Assembly (NCBI GenBank): GCA_041166745.1 | Contig: JBEEGH010000034.1 | Coordinates: forward strand, 62,001 to 126,000 | From: DASUCS01 sp041166745 | GTDB lineage: Bacteria; Actinomycetota; Acidimicrobiia; Acidimicrobiales; JACDCH01 | Direction: 5' to 3' | DNA length: 64,000 nt | Shown here: piece by piece, positions 10,498 through 18,417 of the stretch | Position numbering within the stretch: position 1 is the stretch's first letter | Layout: each line of letters starts with the position of its first letter | Notes under the pieces: model-generated | What the model was told of the DNA's origin: nothing | The model's input: the letters and a program-made list of their open reading frames with translations, nothing else | The model's database searches: none | Position numbers and translations under genes: made by a program

Positions 10498-11648
10498 AGC
10501 TGCTCGGGCGTGGCCGTGGCGAACGACAACCGCAACGCCCGGCGATGGTCGCCGTCGACGGCGAAGGCTCGGCCCGGCACGTAGGCCATGCCCTCCTCGA
10601 GTGCACGTGGCAGGAGTGCCTGCGTGTCGATCGAGTCGACGAATTGTCCCCACACGAACATGCCGCCGTCGGGCGCGGCGAACTCGAACCGGTCGCCGAG
10701 CTCCGTTCGCAGGGCGTGCACGAGTGCGTTGCAGCGGTCGCTATACAGGGGCCGTAGGCGATCGAGCTGCGCGGTCATGAAGCCCGGAGCCGTCAGGACT
10801 CGATGGACCGCGCGTTGCGAGAGCGTCGAGGTGTGTAGGTCGACGGCCTGCTTGACCAACACCAAGGTCTGCGCCAACGGCCGCGGCGCGACGACGAAAC
10901 CGATGCGAAGACCAGGGCAGACGATCTTCGACACGGTCCCGAGGGTGACGACGCGATCACTGAACGACGCGATCGACGCCCGGGAAGGGCCGTTCCAGCG
11001 CAGCTCGCCGTACGGATCGTCCTCGACGACGACAAAGCCGTACCGGTCTGCCAAGCCGGCGAGCGCGGCGCGGCGCTCGAGGGACAGCGTGGCGCCGGTC
11101 GGGTTGTTGAAGTTGGCGACGACGTACACGATCGCCGGGCGCTCTCCGTGTCGCAGACGGATCGCAAGCGCGTCGACGTCCAGCCCGTCGACGTCGCTCG
11201 GCACCGGGGTGAGCCGGGCCCCGGCGAGGCGCAAGGCCTGGATCGCCCCGACATAGCCCGGGTCAGCGAGAACAACGGCGGCTCCGGGCTCGATGAGCGC
11301 GCGGGCCACGATGTCGAGCCCCTGCTGCGAACCGTGGGTGATGAGCACCCGTTCGACCTCGACGCCATGGCGCTCGGCCGCCCACTCGCGCAACGGGAGG
11401 AACCCCTCGGTCGTCGAGTACTGCAGCGCTCCGGGATCGGCGGCGAGGATGTCGGCAAACGCCTCGGACAGGGCATCGGCCGGGAACGTTTCCGCGGCGG
11501 GGAGCCCGCCGGCGAGGGAGATCACGTCCGGTCGGTCGACCACGTGCAACAGATCGCGGATGGCCGACGAATCGATGCGCAAGGCCGCGCTCGCCAGCGC
11601 GATCGGCCGGCCGGCGGCGGCGGCGGGCGGAAGGGTCTGGACGGCCAC
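10458..11648 (-). CDS. PLP-dependent class I/II aminotransferase (MocR-partner type)
   Basis: A 396-residue fold-type I aminotransferase. It has SLAGGLPAAETFP near residue 42, the VANFNNPTGATLS segment, VVEDDPYGEL with the pyridine-nitrogen Asp, and TVSKIVCPGLRIGFVV with the Schiff-base Lys. It resembles 2-aminoadipate/multi-substrate transaminases (LysN/ARO8 type). GTG start at 11648. It is head to head with a MocR-type regulator 25 bases away, the usual arrangement for a regulator and the PLP enzyme it controls. Substrate unknown. Confidence 0.85.
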   Translation of the reverse strand: MAVQTLPPAAAAGRPIALASAALRIDSSAIRDLLHVVDRPDVISLAGGLPAAETFPADALSEAFADILAADPGALQYSTTEGFLPLREWAAERHGVEVERVLITHGSQQGLDIVARALIEPGAAVVLADPGYVGAIQALRLAGARLTPVPSDVDGLDVDALAIRLRHGERPAIVYVVANFNNPTGATLSLERRAALAGLADRYGFVVVEDDPYGELRWNGPSRASIASFSDRVVTLGTVSKIVCPGLRIGFVVAPRPLAQTLVLVKQAVDLHTSTLSQRAVHRVLTAPGFMTAQLDRLRPLYSDRCNALVHALRTELGDRFEFAAPDGGMFVWGQFVDSIDTQALLPRALEEGMAYVPGRAFAVDGDHRRALRLSFATATPEQLYEGVRRLASALR

Positions 11649-11664
11649 GGGTCGACCGTGTCAT

Positions 11665-11708
11665 AAGTGGCCCATGGCGAGAAGGGCCAATTCGCGACAA
11701 GTGGACCA
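11665..11708. promoter_or_regulatory. Direct repeat, possible MocR operator
   Basis: AAGTGGCCCA (11665-11674) and AAGTGGACCA (11699-11708) match at 9 of 10 positions in the same orientation, 34 bases apart. They cover the start of the MocR gene and the 25-base gap to the divergent aminotransferase. MocR-type regulators often bind direct repeats in such shared promoters. The second copy lies within the first codons, which weakens the case. Confidence 0.3.
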
Positions 11709-13155
11709 GGCCGAGACCTTGACGTCGCTCGTGGCGGAGCTCGGCGACTGGGCGGTCGGGTCGGCGCCGCTCTTCCGTCAGCTGGCGCGCGCCGTCGCGA
11801 GCGGCATCGAACGCGGCGTCCTCGGCCGGGGCACCCGCCTGCCGCCAGAACGCGCGCTCGCCGCCGCGCTGGTCGTGAGTCGCGGCACCGCGGTCGCGGC
11901 GTACGAAGTGCTGGTCGCCGACGGCCTGGTCGAGCGACGCCAGGGCAGTGGCACGTACGTGCTCGACGCCGGCGTGCTCGGCCTGCCTCCCGGCCGCGAG
12001 GGTTCGGCGCTGGTCCATCGGCTGGTCGAGCGGAGCGCGGGGCGGAGCGGTGCGCCGAGCGGGAACCACGGATCATCAAGGATGATTGATCTCTCGATCT
12101 CTGTGCTCCATGACGCCGCCGCGCTCCCGCCGGTCTCGCTGTCGTCGAGCGAACTGATCACCGTCGATCCGGACACCGGCTACAGCCCGTGGGGCCTCAC
12201 GGGGTTGCGGCAAGCGATCGCCGAGCACGTGAGCGGTTGGGGCCTGCCGAGCGTTGCCGACGAGATCGTGATCACGACCGGCGCGCAACAAGCGATCAGC
12301 GCCGCTGCGGCGTGCTGGCTTCGACCGGGCGACACGGTTGTCGTCGAAGACCCGACCTATCCCGGAGCGATCGCGGCCTTTGGCCAATCAGGCGCACGGC
12401 TGCGGGGGGTCTCGGTCGACCGGTCCGGCGTGCGCGTCGACGAGCTCGCGGCCGCGCTCGCCGATCGACCGGCGCTGGTCTATCTGCAGTCCACACTGCA
12501 CAGCCCGTCGGGCGTCGTGCTGACCGACAACCGACGCCGGGAGATCGCCGCGCTGATCACCGATGCGCGTGTGCCGCTCCTCGAGGACCTTGCGCTCGCC
12601 GACCTGGCATGGCGGCCGGCTCCGCCACCCATCGCGTCGTATTGCACCGATGCGTCCGTGGCGATCGTCGGCTCACTCAGCAAGTTGTTCTGGGGCGGGT
12701 TGCGCATCGGTTGGGTGCGCGCGCCCACTCCCCTGGCCATCCGCTTCGCCAACGTCAAGGCCACACAAGATCTCGGCTCCTCGGCCGTGAGCCAGGTGCT
12801 GTCCGAACGGCTCTTGGCTTCCGTGGCCAAGCCGGAATCCACCTACGTCGATCGGCTCCACCGCCAGCTTCGATCGCGGTACGAGACCCTCACGAGCGCG
12901 TTGACCTCGAGCCTTCCGACCTGGAGATGGGACCAACCCTCTGGCGGATTGTCGATCTGGGTCAGGCTGCCGACTCCGACCGCAGAGACATTTGCTCAAG
13001 CCGCGTTGCGCCAGGGTGTGGCCGTGGCCACCGCCCCGGCGCTGTCACCGTCGACGCGCCACACTGACCGGTTGCGCCTGTCGTTCAGTGGCCCACCCGA
13101 GCAGCTCGAAGAAGGTGTCGCGCGGCTGGCCACGACGTGGCAACACTGCCGCTGA
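11674..13155 (+). CDS. MocR/PdxR-type GntR regulator fused to an aminotransferase domain
   Basis: A 493-residue chimera. A GntR winged helix spans residues ~25-95 (PLFRQLARAV, GTRLPPERALAAALVVSRGTA). It is joined by a linker to a fold-type I aminotransferase domain (~140-490) with GAQQAISAAA, VVEDPTYPGA, LEDLALADL and the PLP Lys in VGSLSKLFWGGLRIGW. Such proteins sense PLP or an amino-group metabolite and control a neighbouring PLP enzyme, here the divergent aminotransferase. Start ATG 11674. It converges on the LysM lipoprotein gene. Confidence 0.9.
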   Translation: MARRANSRQVDQAETLTSLVAELGDWAVGSAPLFRQLARAVASGIERGVLGRGTRLPPERALAAALVVSRGTAVAAYEVLVADGLVERRQGSGTYVLDAGVLGLPPGREGSALVHRLVERSAGRSGAPSGNHGSSRMIDLSISVLHDAAALPPVSLSSSELITVDPDTGYSPWGLTGLRQAIAEHVSGWGLPSVADEIVITTGAQQAISAAAACWLRPGDTVVVEDPTYPGAIAAFGQSGARLRGVSVDRSGVRVDELAAALADRPALVYLQSTLHSPSGVVLTDNRRREIAALITDARVPLLEDLALADLAWRPAPPPIASYCTDASVAIVGSLSKLFWGGLRIGWVRAPTPLAIRFANVKATQDLGSSAVSQVLSERLLASVAKPESTYVDRLHRQLRSRYETLTSALTSSLPTWRWDQPSGGLSIWVRLPTPTAETFAQAALRQGVAVATAPALSPSTRHTDRLRLSFSGPPEQLEEGVARLATTWQHCR

Positions 13156-13171
13156 CCTGCACGTTCACGGG

Positions 13172-13741
13172 TCAGGGCGGGATCGTCAGCGTCGTGCCGA
13201 CATACAGCAGGCTGGGGTTGCTCGGCTTCGGAAGCTGCTCGCGGTTCGCGTCGATCAACGCCCGCCATACGGCATCGACGGCGCTGACGGTCGCGTCGCC
13301 GCCGGCGCGTGTGTCGGCGATCGCCTTGGCGATGCTCCAGAAGCTCTCGCCGGGCTGCACCACCCGTTGGTTCGGTACCGCGGTCGGCGCCGGCGCGGGC
13401 GGCGCGGGCGGCGGCGGCACTGCGGGAGGCGCCGTGGTCGTCGTGGCCGGTGCCGTCGTCGTGGTGGTCGCCGGCGCGGTGGTCGTCGTCGCGGGCGCGG
13501 CGGTGGTGCTGGTCGTGGTCGCAGCCGTCGTGGGTGGAGCCGTCGGGGGCGCAGCCGTCGTGCTCGGCTCGGTCGTGCTCGGAGCCGTCGTGGTGGTGGC
13601 CGTTTCGGACAGCACCGCGCCGGGAGCGGGCAGCGAGGACACCTCCTGCGGACCGCCGGCCACCGGCGCGCCCTTGCCGCAGCCCGCGAGGACGGTCGCG
13701 AAGAGGCCGAACCCCACCAGCCAGCGCACTCCCCGCGTCAC
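13172..13741 (-). CDS. LysM-domain lipoprotein with Thr/Ala/Pro-rich stalk
   Basis: About 189 residues from GTG 13741. A lipoprotein signal ends in the lipobox LAGC (Cys ~21), then comes a ~95-residue low-complexity stalk of TTT, APA and PPP runs, then a C-terminal LysM-like module (QRVVQPGESFWSIAKAI to YVGTTLTIPP) that probably binds peptidoglycan. An upstream TTG at 13786 would add 15 residues before the signal, and GTG gives the better signal peptide. It is convergent with the MocR gene, 16 bases away. The repeats in the stalk may vary between strains. Confidence 0.72.
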   Translation of the reverse strand: MTRGVRWLVGFGLFATVLAGCGKGAPVAGGPQEVSSLPAPGAVLSETATTTTAPSTTEPSTTAAPPTAPPTTAATTTSTTAAPATTTTAPATTTTTAPATTTTAPPAVPPPPAPPAPAPTAVPNQRVVQPGESFWSIAKAIADTRAGGDATVSAVDAVWRALIDANREQLPKPSNPSLLYVGTTLTIPP

Positions 13742-13922
13742 GGCGCGAACGTAGCCCCGAATCGCGTCACCGTGGAAGGGCTGCAAGCTGCTGTTTTTCG
13801 GGGCCCGCCTGCCCGTTCGCGCGTCCCGATCCGAGAAATCAATCAGCCTTGATGCTTGAGGTTCACCCTCACCCGTAGGTTCAATCCTCCTACCGGACGT
13901 CGTCCGACAAAGGGGGTGCGCG

Positions 13923-14588
13923 ATGGAAGATTCGAAATGGGCGCGCTATGCCGCGCTCGGCGGGTTCGTATTCGTCGTGTTGAACGTCGTAGCGGGTTTC
14001 CTGCCGGGCGTCCCGCCGGCGTCGGATGACTCCGCCACCGAAGTGGCCAAGTACTTCAAGGACAACGCCACCAACATCCAAACCGCCCAGGCGCTGGCGT
14101 TGCTCGGCACCATCGGCCTCGCATGGTGGTTCGGCTCCTTGTTCCGCAGGATGCGGGCGGCCGAAGGGGGCGATCCACGACTGTCCGTCGTTGCGTTGCT
14201 GGGTCTCGCGTTGGGCGGCGCGACCGCGATCATGTCCGGTGCCATCACCGCGGCGACCGCGATGCGCATCGACGACTTCGGCACCGGAGGCGAAGGTGCC
14301 GTGCGCCTCTTCTACTCGTTGTCGCTGGTGGTGATCGCTTCTTCGGCGGCCGGCGTCATCATTTTCCTGAGTGCGTTCGGTGCCCTGAACTACCGGGCGA
14401 GGATGTTCCCAGCGTGGACGAGTTACCTGGCATGGCTGGCAGCCGCCGGCTTCCTGGTCGGCCTGTTCAGCGTGTGCACGGATGCGAGCGCGATCAACAG
14501 CATCGGGTTCATCTCGTTCCTGGTGTGGTGCGTGTGGATCGTGGCCATCAGCTGGCTCATGTGGCGAGAGGCTTCGCCTACTTCGTAA
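13923..14588 (+). CDS. Multi-pass membrane protein of unknown function
   Basis: A 221-residue protein with about six hydrophobic helices (approximately 10-31, 57-75, 85-110, 127-152, 163-183, 193-214). The first loop carries a charged stretch DDSATEVAKYFKDN. No family is recognised with confidence. It resembles small integral proteins common in actinobacteria, and the function is unknown. A purine-rich AAAGGGGG precedes the ATG at 13923. The last 11 bases overlap the 3' end of the converging YceI gene. Confidence 0.7.
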   Translation: MEDSKWARYAALGGFVFVVLNVVAGFLPGVPPASDDSATEVAKYFKDNATNIQTAQALALLGTIGLAWWFGSLFRRMRAAEGGDPRLSVVALLGLALGGATAIMSGAITAATAMRIDDFGTGGEGAVRLFYSLSLVVIASSAAGVIIFLSAFGALNYRARMFPAWTSYLAWLAAAGFLVGLFSVCTDASAINSIGFISFLVWCVWIVAISWLMWREASPTS

Positions 14589-15309
14589 GGAGCAGCAGGA
14601 ACTCCAGGTCGCCGTTGTTCCCGACGGTGGCCGGCCCACCCGACGGGTTGCTGATCGCGTAGTCCGAGAACGTGACGGGAATGGTGCCGTTCACCTCGAT
14701 GTGCGCGCCGTTGCGGCGGGCGAGGAGGTCGAAGGTCACGGTGTTGGTCGTGCCGTGCAGGGTGAGCGTGCCGGTGGCCTTCACCGTGATCTGCACGAGG
14801 TTGTCCGGGATCGCGGTGAGGTCGATCGGGGTCGTGAGCTCGAAGGTCGCCGTCGGGAACGTGGCCGTGTTCATGATGCGGTTGTGGAACTGGGTGTTGC
14901 GCAGGTCCTCGTTCGTCTCGAACTTCTTCATGTCGACCGAGAACGAGGCCGAGTTCACCGTGGTGCCGGCGATGACCAGTTGGCCGGTCACTGCCGTGTC
15001 CTGACCCGTGGCCTCGTTGCTCTGCCCGCTGAGCGTCTCTTGGATTCGGTACTGCACCTTGCTGCCGTCGCCGACCTTCCAGGTTCCATCGATGGCTCCG
15101 GCCGCGGAGAGGGTCGGGTCGCCGGCGTCGGAAGACGCGGTGGCGGCCGGCACGTCCGAGAAGGTCAGTTTGGGGGCCGGATCGGGGGAGATGAAGTGGA
15201 TGTAGACGAAGATCCCGCCCTCGACGAGCACAAGGATCAGCACCGGGATGATGAGGAACAACCACTTCCAGCGGCGCTTCAGGACCTGGGCGAGTGGCAT
15301 GTGGGGCAT
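14578..15309 (-). CDS. Membrane-anchored YceI-family protein
   Basis: About 243 residues. A single N-terminal membrane anchor (WLFLIIPVLILVLVEGGIFVYI) is followed by a YceI lipocalin-like beta barrel (IDGTWKVGDGSKVQYRI to DYAISNPSGGPATVGNNGDLEFLLLL), a fold that binds isoprenoid chains such as polyprenyls or quinones. The N-terminal anchor makes it an extracytoplasmic domain, unlike the soluble YceI near 42 kb. Start ATG 15309 follows GGAACG; a TTG at 15321 is possible. It is divergent from apbE across the PhoP-like repeat, so the two may be co-regulated. Confidence 0.85.
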   Translation of the reverse strand: MPHMPLAQVLKRRWKWLFLIIPVLILVLVEGGIFVYIHFISPDPAPKLTFSDVPAATASSDAGDPTLSAAGAIDGTWKVGDGSKVQYRIQETLSGQSNEATGQDTAVTGQLVIAGTTVNSASFSVDMKKFETNEDLRNTQFHNRIMNTATFPTATFELTTPIDLTAIPDNLVQITVKATGTLTLHGTTNTVTFDLLARRNGAHIEVNGTIPVTFSDYAISNPSGGPATVGNNGDLEFLLLLTK

Positions 15310-15383
15310 CGTTCCGTTCAACGTTGGGAGCCAGCCGAGAGTTTCCTGTGAGTCTGCGGCCGGAATGGGAACTCAACGATTCC

Positions 15384-15412
15384 TCACAGCCACCTCACAT
15401 CCCACTCACAGC
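15384..15412 (+). promoter_or_regulatory. Triple direct repeat resembling a PhoP (OmpR-family) binding site
   Basis: Three 7-base units, TCACAGC, TCACATC and TCACAGC, lie at 15384, 15395 and 15406, each separated by 4 bases, an exact 11-base period. This equals the high-affinity Mycobacterium tuberculosis PhoP pattern (TCACAGC-N4-TCACAGC) with one extra unit. It sits between divergent YceI and apbE, 69 bases before the apbE start. The cognate regulator is not in the window. Confidence 0.6.
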
Positions 15413-15480
15413 GATGTGCGACAACGTGGATGCATGCAGTACGGAAGCACCGCCAACGCCGGACGCATGGTCGCGGTGAG

Positions 15481-16380
15481 ATGGTCGTGAGCTCGGAACG
15501 CTCCTTTCGGATCATGGGCAGCGATGCCCACGTGATCGTGGTCGGCGGGCCCGAGCAGCTCGCCGAGGACGCGCGTCGCCGCCTGTTCGACCTCGAACAG
15601 CGCTGGAGCCGCTTCCTACCGAACAGCGAAGTCAACTTGCTGAACGACCACGCCGGAGAGGCGGTGTTCCTGTCAGCAGAGACCGTCCTGCTCGTGGAGC
15701 GGGCCATGGAGGCGTGGCGCATCACCGGTGGGGCGTTCGACCCCACCGTCCTCGGTGCGGTGATGAGGGCCGGTTACGACCGGTCGTTCGAGGAACTCGG
15801 ATCGACTCCCGTCGCGAGCAGCTTGGTCATCGGCTGCACCGACATCGTGATCAGCGGGAGCGAAGTGCGCCTTCCGGCTGGTACCGGCTTCGATCCCGGG
15901 GGAATCGGCAAGGGCCTCGCCGCCGACCTCGTGGCCATCGAGGTGATGGCCGCCGGTGCCGACGGTGTGTGCATCAATCTCGGCGGCGACCTTCGCGTGC
16001 TGGGCACCTCCCCCGACGGTGCTTGGACCATCGCGGTGGAGCATCCATCATTCGCCGAGCCGATCTCGCGCGTCGGGCTGGAGTACGGCGCGATCGCGAC
16101 GTCGACAACGTTGAAACGGCGATGGCTCGTCGACGGCGAGGAGCGTCACCACCTCATCGACCCACATACCGGAATGCCGTCCACGACCGATCTCACGCTC
16201 GCGACGGTCATCGCCGGCGAGGCCTGGATCGCCGAGGTCATGGCCAAGGCGGTCCTGTTGCGCGGCTCCGATCGCGCCTTCGACCTGATCGATGAGCACA
16301 CCGCCGCGCTGGTTGTGGGCCGCGACGGTGAGATCGTGATGTCCGAGGGCTTCGCCGCGTTCATCGGAGTGGAGGCATGA
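15481..16380 (+). CDS. apbE: FAD:protein FMN transferase
   Basis: A 299-residue ApbE that attaches FMN to Thr/Ser of target proteins outside the cytoplasmic membrane. Landmarks are FRIMGSDAHV near the start, FDPTVLGAVMRAGYDRSF, the FAD/Mg segment GFDPGGIGKGLAADL and DPHTGMPSTTDL toward the C-terminus. No signal peptide is obvious from ATG 15481, the start chosen because GGTGAG precedes it. The next gene, a ferric-reductase-like membrane protein, starts within its stop (ATGA), so the two are translationally coupled. A flavinylated electron-transfer system is implied, but no FMN_bind domain target is visible in the window. Confidence 0.88.
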   Translation: MVVSSERSFRIMGSDAHVIVVGGPEQLAEDARRRLFDLEQRWSRFLPNSEVNLLNDHAGEAVFLSAETVLLVERAMEAWRITGGAFDPTVLGAVMRAGYDRSFEELGSTPVASSLVIGCTDIVISGSEVRLPAGTGFDPGGIGKGLAADLVAIEVMAAGADGVCINLGGDLRVLGTSPDGAWTIAVEHPSFAEPISRVGLEYGAIATSTTLKRRWLVDGEERHHLIDPHTGMPSTTDLTLATVIAGEAWIAEVMAKAVLLRGSDRAFDLIDEHTAALVVGRDGEIVMSEGFAAFIGVEA

Positions 16381-16925
16381 ACAACCAGCTCTGGTGGTAT
16401 CTGGCTCGCTCCGGCGGCGTTGCCGCATGGGCGATGCTGGCGTTCAGCGTGCTGTGGGGTCTGGTGCTGAGCACCAAGGCCTTCGGTACGAAGCCGCGAC
16501 CGAACTGGGTACTCGACCTCCACAGGTTCGTCGGAGGCGCGGCGGTCGTGTTCACCGCCATCCACGTCGTGTCCCTCCTGCTCGACACGTACATCGAGTT
16601 CGGGATACGGGAGATCCTCGTCCCGTTCACGAGCAGCTATCGGCCAGCGGCGGTCGCCTGGGGCGTCATCGCCCTCTACGTGCTGCTCGCGGTCGAGATC
16701 ACGTCGCTGCTGCGCAAGCGACTGTCGAAACGACTCTGGCGCACCACGCACTTCCTCAGCTTTCCGCTGTTCATCCTCGCCACTGCCCACGGGGTCACCG
16801 CCGGCACCGACAAGGACACCTTCCTGCTCCGCACGGCGTTCATCGTCGTGACGGCCGCGGTCGGCGGACTCACGGCGCTGCGGGTGCTCGACGCCGACGC
16901 TCAGGCCGCTCCCAGCTTGCGTTGA
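16377..16925 (+). CDS. Ferric reductase-like (FRE/MsrQ-type) transmembrane haem protein
   Basis: A 182-residue integral membrane protein with about five hydrophobic helices. Conserved His residues lie within them (DLHRFVGG, FTAIHVVSL, WRTTHFLSF, ATAHGVTAG), consistent with bis-His haem b ligation as in ferric reductase transmembrane domains. It probably moves electrons across the membrane to or from a flavinylated partner. Coupled to apbE through ATGA. There is no NAD(P)H- or FAD-binding domain, so the electron donor must be separate. Confidence 0.82.
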   Translation: MNNQLWWYLARSGGVAAWAMLAFSVLWGLVLSTKAFGTKPRPNWVLDLHRFVGGAAVVFTAIHVVSLLLDTYIEFGIREILVPFTSSYRPAAVAWGVIALYVLLAVEITSLLRKRLSKRLWRTTHFLSFPLFILATAHGVTAGTDKDTFLLRTAFIVVTAAVGGLTALRVLDADAQAAPSLR

Positions 16926-16937
16926 GATTGAGGTTCA

Positions 16938-17225
16938 ATGATCGTCCCCATGCGAACGAACCGGCGCCGACCCCATCCCGCTCGCCGCGCCCGGCGCATC
17001 ACCGGTGCCGCTGGAGCGACCGGGATGGTCGTCATGACCGGATGGCTCGCCGCGAACGCACCGAGCACGTCGGTTGCCAGCGCATCGGTCAGCCCGGCGA
17101 CCACGCCCTCCTCCACGGCCGCGACGACACCGCAAGCCTCGTCGGCCACGACATCGACCACGGCGGCGAAGGCGGCCACCGCCAACACGACGAAGCGCGC
17201 GACCACGAAGACCAAGGGCAGTTAG
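16938..17225 (+). CDS. Small Ala/Thr/Ser-rich exported protein, unknown
   Basis: A 95-residue protein starting 13 bases after the ferric-reductase-like gene. A basic N-terminus (RTNRRRPHPARRARR) precedes a weak hydrophobic segment (GAAGATGMVVMTGWLAANA), then a low-complexity tail of Ala, Thr and Ser with a basic end (KRATTKTKGS). In related operons this place is taken by a secreted protein with an FMN-binding domain. Here only a signal and linker-like part is present, and no clear S/T-GA-S/T flavinylation motif is seen. It may be a remnant or a genuine short cell-wall protein. Confidence 0.5.
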   Translation: MIVPMRTNRRRPHPARRARRITGAAGATGMVVMTGWLAANAPSTSVASASVSPATTPSSTAATTPQASSATTSTTAAKAATANTTKRATTKTKGS

Positions 17226-17237
17226 CCTCCCGACGCA

Positions 17238-17912
17238 GTGGGGGAAGTCGCAGACGCCTACGCGAGATGCCGGTCGCGCATCGCTGATCTCACCGCGGGG
17301 CTCGACGAGCAGCGGGCGGCCCTGACCGTGCCGGCCTGTCCCAACTGGTCCGTGCACGATGTGGTCGCACACGTGGTCGGCGTGGTCGACGACGCGCTCG
17401 CCGGGCGCCTCGACGGGGTCGCCACCGATCCTTGGACGGCGGCACAGGTGGACGCTCGCCGCACGCTTCCGATCGACGACATGCTGCGCGAGTGGGACAC
17501 GCAAGCGCCGGCGTTCGAAGAGCTTCTCGACGCGATCGGTGACCCCGGACGACAAGCCGTGGCGGACGTCGTCACCCATGAGCACGACCTTCGAGGAGCG
17601 CTCGATGATCCCGGTGCTCGAGACTCCGACGGCGTGCACATCGGCCTCGGGTTCCTCGCGCCGCACTTCGTGAGCTCCGCCGCGGCGCGTGGCATCACGG
17701 TGCGGGTGTGCACGACCGCCGGGTTCGACTGCGGTGATCAGAGCGCCGCGGTCGTGCTTACGGGCGAGCCGTTCGGCCTGCTACGCGCGATGACCGGACG
17801 GCGGAGTGTCGACCAGCTCCGCGACATGGACTGGAAGGGCGAAGACGAGGCCGTCCTGTCGGCCTTCACGTTCGGACCCTTCTGTCCCGCGCAACACCGC
17901 ATCGACGAGTGA
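17238..17912 (+). CDS. Maleylpyruvate isomerase/DinB-fold family protein (mycothiol-dependent type)
   Basis: A 224-residue protein of the TIGR03083 class. The N-terminal four-helix DinB-like bundle shows the metal-binding pattern (CPNWSVHDVVAHV near residue 40, VTHEHDLRGAL near 115). A C-terminal SCP2-like portion follows (VLTGEPFGLLRAMTGRRSVDQL). Characterised relatives use mycothiol as thiol cofactor, so a thiol-transfer or isomerase reaction is likely, but the substrate is unknown. GTG start at 17238, 12 bases after the previous stop. Confidence 0.78.
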   Translation: MGEVADAYARCRSRIADLTAGLDEQRAALTVPACPNWSVHDVVAHVVGVVDDALAGRLDGVATDPWTAAQVDARRTLPIDDMLREWDTQAPAFEELLDAIGDPGRQAVADVVTHEHDLRGALDDPGARDSDGVHIGLGFLAPHFVSSAAARGITVRVCTTAGFDCGDQSAAVVLTGEPFGLLRAMTGRRSVDQLRDMDWKGEDEAVLSAFTFGPFCPAQHRIDE

Positions 17913-17968
17913 CTGACTGACCTCGGCGCCGCGAGGAAGCCGCGGCTCGCGTCCGTAGCGTGAACGCC

Positions 17969-18388
17969 ATGTCAGAGCACAAGGACTTCAACACGGCCGT
18001 CATCGATGAGTTCCGGTCGAATGACGGCAACGTCGGTGGCGGCTTCGAGGGGGCTCCGATGCTGCTCCTCCACAGCAAGGGAGCGAAGAGCGGCAACGAA
18101 CGCGTGAACCCGATGGTGTACGCGGATCTCGGTGACGACGGCTACGCCGTGTTCGCGTCGAAGGGCGGCGCGCCGACCAATCCGGACTGGTACCACAACC
18201 TCGTCGCCAATCCCGAGACGAGCATCGAGATCGGAGCGGAGACGATTCCCGTCACCGCGCGCGTGGCCGAGGGCGAGGAGCGCGAGCGGATCTGGTCGAA
18301 GCAGAAGGCGGCGATGCCGGGGTTTGCCGACTACGAGCAGAAGACGACCCGCCAGATCCCGGTGATCATCCTCACGCCCAAGCGGTAA
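17969..18388 (+). CDS. Deazaflavin (F420)-dependent nitroreductase-family protein
   Basis: A 139-residue split-barrel protein of the Ddn/DUF385 family, which uses F420H2 to reduce quinones or nitro compounds. Diagnostic stretches are LLLHSKGAKSGNERVNPMVY, the cofactor-facing FASKGGAPTNPDWYHNL and the C-terminal RQIPVIILTPKR. Start ATG 17969; a GTG three codons upstream is possible. It converges on the HtrA gene, 24 bases away. It suggests the organism makes F420, as does the LLM oxidoreductase near 38.5 kb. Confidence 0.88.
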   Translation: MSEHKDFNTAVIDEFRSNDGNVGGGFEGAPMLLLHSKGAKSGNERVNPMVYADLGDDGYAVFASKGGAPTNPDWYHNLVANPETSIEIGAETIPVTARVAEGEERERIWSKQKAAMPGFADYEQKTTRQIPVIILTPKR

Positions 18389-18391
18389 CCA

Positions 18392-18417
18392 CCTGACTGC
18401 GGTCGCTTGGCGTCAGG
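18392..18417. terminator. Possible bidirectional terminator hairpin
   Basis: CCTGAC (18392-18397) and GTCAGG (18412-18417) form a 6-bp inverted repeat around a 14-base loop between the converging Ddn-like and HtrA genes. There is no T-run and the stem reaches into the last HtrA codons, so support is weak. Confidence 0.25.

Noticed and set aside
13875..13893. GTAGG...CCTAC with GGTTCAATCC, like a tRNA T-arm
   Set aside because: No acceptor stem, anticodon arm or CCA in register, and the loop is nine bases; only a small hairpin upstream of the membrane protein.
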